Shown here in pieces: positions 6,015 through 7,440 of a DNA stretch of 7,440 nt; within the stretch, counting starts at the first letter, position 1; every line of letters starts with the position of its first letter. The notes beneath the pieces are model-generated. The model ran no database searches. It saw only the letters and a program-made list of their open reading frames with translations, and was not told the DNA's origin. Origin of the DNA: Hyphomicrobiales bacterium. GTDB lineage: Bacteria > Pseudomonadota > Alphaproteobacteria > Rhizobiales > Rhizobiaceae. Made by a program: the position numbers and the translations under genes. The DNA is taken from NCBI GenBank assembly GCA_011087745.1, contig JAALLB010000081.1, forward strand, positions 1-7,440, written 5' to 3'.

Positions 6015-7217
6015 TTACCCACCCAAGCGTGAGAACCTTGAAATTGCCGGTTCAGCAAGTGTCCCCTTGCCACCCCGAATTTGATATATTGCCAACCCTC
6101 GTTGAGTTGTGCCATCTGAACGAATTCTAAACGCTCCATTTACTCCCTGAAAGCCATTCGGGTTTTCAAAAGTTTGGGGCGAAAATGCTGTTTTGGCGTT
6201 ACCCTTCAAACGAATAAATTCTGCGGCCAGTGTCATGGCATCATAAGCTAAAGCTGCTTGTACACTTGGGCGTGAACCAAACTTGGTCTGATAACGCCCT
6301 GCAAACTCGTTGAATTTTGAAGTATCCCGACCAAGATAATAGGCGCCTGCAACAACGGGGTCGCTGGTTTTTACACTTTCCCAATTGCCTGATCCAAGTA
6401 TGGTTTTTTCAGAAATTTTTGCACCATTCCGTTTTAATCCCGCCAGAATCAAGTTTGGAATAGGACCTCCTTCTGGCACATAAATGCTATCAGAAGTTTG
6501 TACGATACCAGCACCTTCAGAGACGATTTTTTCAACACCTGCGGGTGTACGATCATATTTCAGAATGTTCAGCAGTAGGCCGTTTTTGCCAGCCATTTCA
6601 CGCAAAACACGTTCACGTAAAATTCCTTCTGCATTATTTGGCAAAAAAGCTGCAATTGAACGACGTCCCAATGAACCAGCGTATGAAATGATGCGTTTTG
6701 TGTCTTCCTGCGGTGTGTATGAGAACAGATAAACTCCACGTCGCGCCACACTTGTATCTGTCGAAAACGACAAGGTCACAACATTTGCAGGTAAAGTGAT
6801 ACCGGATGCTGCACTAACATTTGCAGCAAATAGTGGGCCAAGAACTAGTGAAGCACCTTCACCAATAGCTTCATTCGCCTTGTTTTGTGCTTCAGCTGCT
6901 TGGCCCTTGATATCTTTGACTACGAGTTGCACGCGTCCAGAGCCAAAATCCTGCATCGCTAGCGCTGCGCCGTTTCGAAGTTCTTTTGCAACAGCAGCCG
7001 CGCCTCCTGGAATTGTGCTAGGCACTAGAAGAGCTACCCTAACATTACCTGAACCAATGACTTCTCCCTTTGGATCTGGGGAAAGTAATTGCGAAGCGCT
7101 TGTATTGTCAGCTGACGTCGAGTTTGGTAGCCCATTTGGCACATTTGAACCGCCAGTACAGGCTGAAAGAGCCAATAAACCAACACCACAAACCAAAGCT
7201 TTTGTGAAACCCAACAT
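6015..7217 (-). CDS. Lipoprotein, penicillin-binding protein activator / Peripla_BP_6 family
   Basis: The 400-residue product starts with a lipoprotein signal peptide ending in the lipobox LSAC, so Cys20 is the predicted acylated residue. The next residue is Thr, not Asp, which favours outer-membrane sorting under the E. coli rule. A Ser/Asn/Pro-rich linker (about 21-57) leads into a type I periplasmic-binding fold (about 58-390) with VRVALLVPSTIPGG, ASLVLGPLFAANVSA, VVTLSFSTDTSVA and AALAYDAMTLAAEFIR segments. Databases usually name such alphaproteobacterial proteins penicillin-binding protein activator, by similarity to the C-terminal domain of LpoA. A role as an amino-acid-type ABC transporter binding protein is the alternative, but no transporter genes are adjacent. 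The gene is intact. GAGG at 7228-7225 lies seven bases before the ATG. It points towards hemW, and I recall this pairing in rhizobial genomes without the FecR-cyclase genes between. Confidence 0.87.
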   Translation of the reverse strand: MLGFTKALVCGVGLLALSACTGGSNVPNGLPNSTSADNTSASQLLSPDPKGEVIGSGNVRVALLVPSTIPGGAAAVAKELRNGAALAMQDFGSGRVQLVVKDIKGQAAEAQNKANEAIGEGASLVLGPLFAANVSAASGITLPANVVTLSFSTDTSVARRGVYLFSYTPQEDTKRIISYAGSLGRRSIAAFLPNNAEGILRERVLREMAGKNGLLLNILKYDRTPAGVEKIVSEGAGIVQTSDSIYVPEGGPIPNLILAGLKRNGAKISEKTILGSGNWESVKTSDPVVAGAYYLGRDTSKFNEFAGRYQTKFGSRPSVQAALAYDAMTLAAEFIRLKGNAKTAFSPQTFENPNGFQGVNGAFRIRSDGTTQRGLAIYQIRGGKGTLAEPAISRFSRLGG

Positions 7218-7292
7218 ACCCCTACCTCGTATACATAACTTATATTACTTTGACCCATCGCCTATTCATGACAATATCATCTCATTCTTCAA

Positions 7293-7319
7293 GACATAAG
7301 TCCTAAAAGGGCGTATGTC
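7293..7319. promoter_or_regulatory. Spaced inverted repeat upstream of the lipoprotein gene
   Basis: GACATA (7293-7298) and TATGTC (7314-7319) are exact inverted repeats with half-site centres 21 bases apart, about two helical turns. It lies about 75-100 bases upstream of the lipoprotein start, in the gap that probably also serves a divergent gene to the right. The spacing fits a dimeric regulator site, but a chance 6-bp repeat is possible. Nothing else definite is visible in 7218-7440. Confidence 0.25.
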
Positions 7320-7424
7320 ATAAACTGAAACATAAATACAACACGACAGAATATTACGCTACGGCATGTATTCAAAAAAATTGTACGATATACTCCGAGT
7401 CCTTGAAAATCTGATTATTTGGGG

Positions 7425-7430
7425 TTGACG
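7425..7430 (+). promoter_or_regulatory. -35-like hexamer at the right edge
   Basis: TTGACG matches the sigma-70 -35 consensus at five of six positions, preceded by GGGG. A matching -10 would fall at about 7447-7455, outside the window, so only half the promoter can be seen. It would drive a rightward gene; by the neighbourhood I recall from related genomes, rsmI is the likely candidate. Confidence 0.3.
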
Positions 7431-7440
7431 TTTCAGGCTT

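Noticed and set aside
6796..7299. 167-codon plus-strand frame overlapping the lipoprotein gene start
   Set aside because: The Ala/Pro/Ser-rich translation is the antisense shadow of the lipoprotein N-terminal half. The lipoprotein has a signal peptide, lipobox and RBS, while this frame has no clear start signal.
7366..7428. 20-codon plus-strand frame starting MYSKKLYD in the right intergenic region
   Set aside because: It has no ribosome binding site, is very short, and ends within the candidate -35 element. Chance occurrence is more likely than a small protein or leader peptide.

Overview
The window looks like chromosomal DNA from an alphaproteobacterium, most likely a low-GC, possibly marine member of the Hyphomicrobiales (Rhizobiales). 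The reasons are the sequence character of the RNase PH, RdgB and HemW proteins, the gene order rph-rdgB-hemW, and the lipoprotein of the LpoA/Peripla_BP_6 type transcribed towards them. As I recall, this neighbourhood is conserved in that order of bacteria, with hrcA/grpE usually left of rph and rsmI-yraN-gshB usually right of the lipoprotein gene. Neither flank lies inside the window. The genus cannot be named from sequence alone.

Layout. Positions 1-130 are the leader of rph. Then comes a tightly packed plus-strand operon: rph (131-838), rdgB (848-1495) and hemW (1498-2661), with gaps of 9 and 2 bases. These genes are housekeeping: tRNA 3'-end trimming, nucleotide-pool cleaning, and a radical-SAM haem-handling protein. 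All three are intact. Everything from 2679 to 7217 is on the minus strand and converges on hemW across a 17-base gap. Read in its own direction, this strand carries a secreted lipoprotein (7217-6015, intact), a 205-base regulatory gap, a FecR-domain exported protein (5809 onward) and a CHASE2-class III adenylate cyclase (4905-2679). Positions 7218-7440 are an upstream region, probably divergent, with an inverted repeat and a -35-like hexamer at the right edge.

The main observation is that the FecR-CHASE2 cyclase cassette is broken three times, each time by what looks like the loss of one base in a G/C run: near 5203-5204 (FecR C-terminus), 4299-4300 (middle of CHASE2) and 3344-3347 (cyclase catalytic core). 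Adding one base at each site restores two continuous proteins of 284 and 742 residues whose joined sequence fits their families. The third break falls exactly on the second metal-binding Asp of the cyclase. The neighbouring housekeeping genes have no such breaks. Either the envelope-sensing cAMP cassette is decaying in this strain, or these are sequence errors. At 3344-3350 there is also a formal -1 slippery heptamer, so recoding is a less likely third option.

If whole, the cassette would be a periplasmic FecR-like protein encoded with a membrane cyclase whose periplasmic CHASE2 domain senses an unknown signal and controls cAMP synthesis. The leader of the FecR gene has a GC-only inverted repeat bracketing its ribosome binding site and an AT-rich palindrome upstream. 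This suggests the cassette was regulated separately from the lipoprotein gene.
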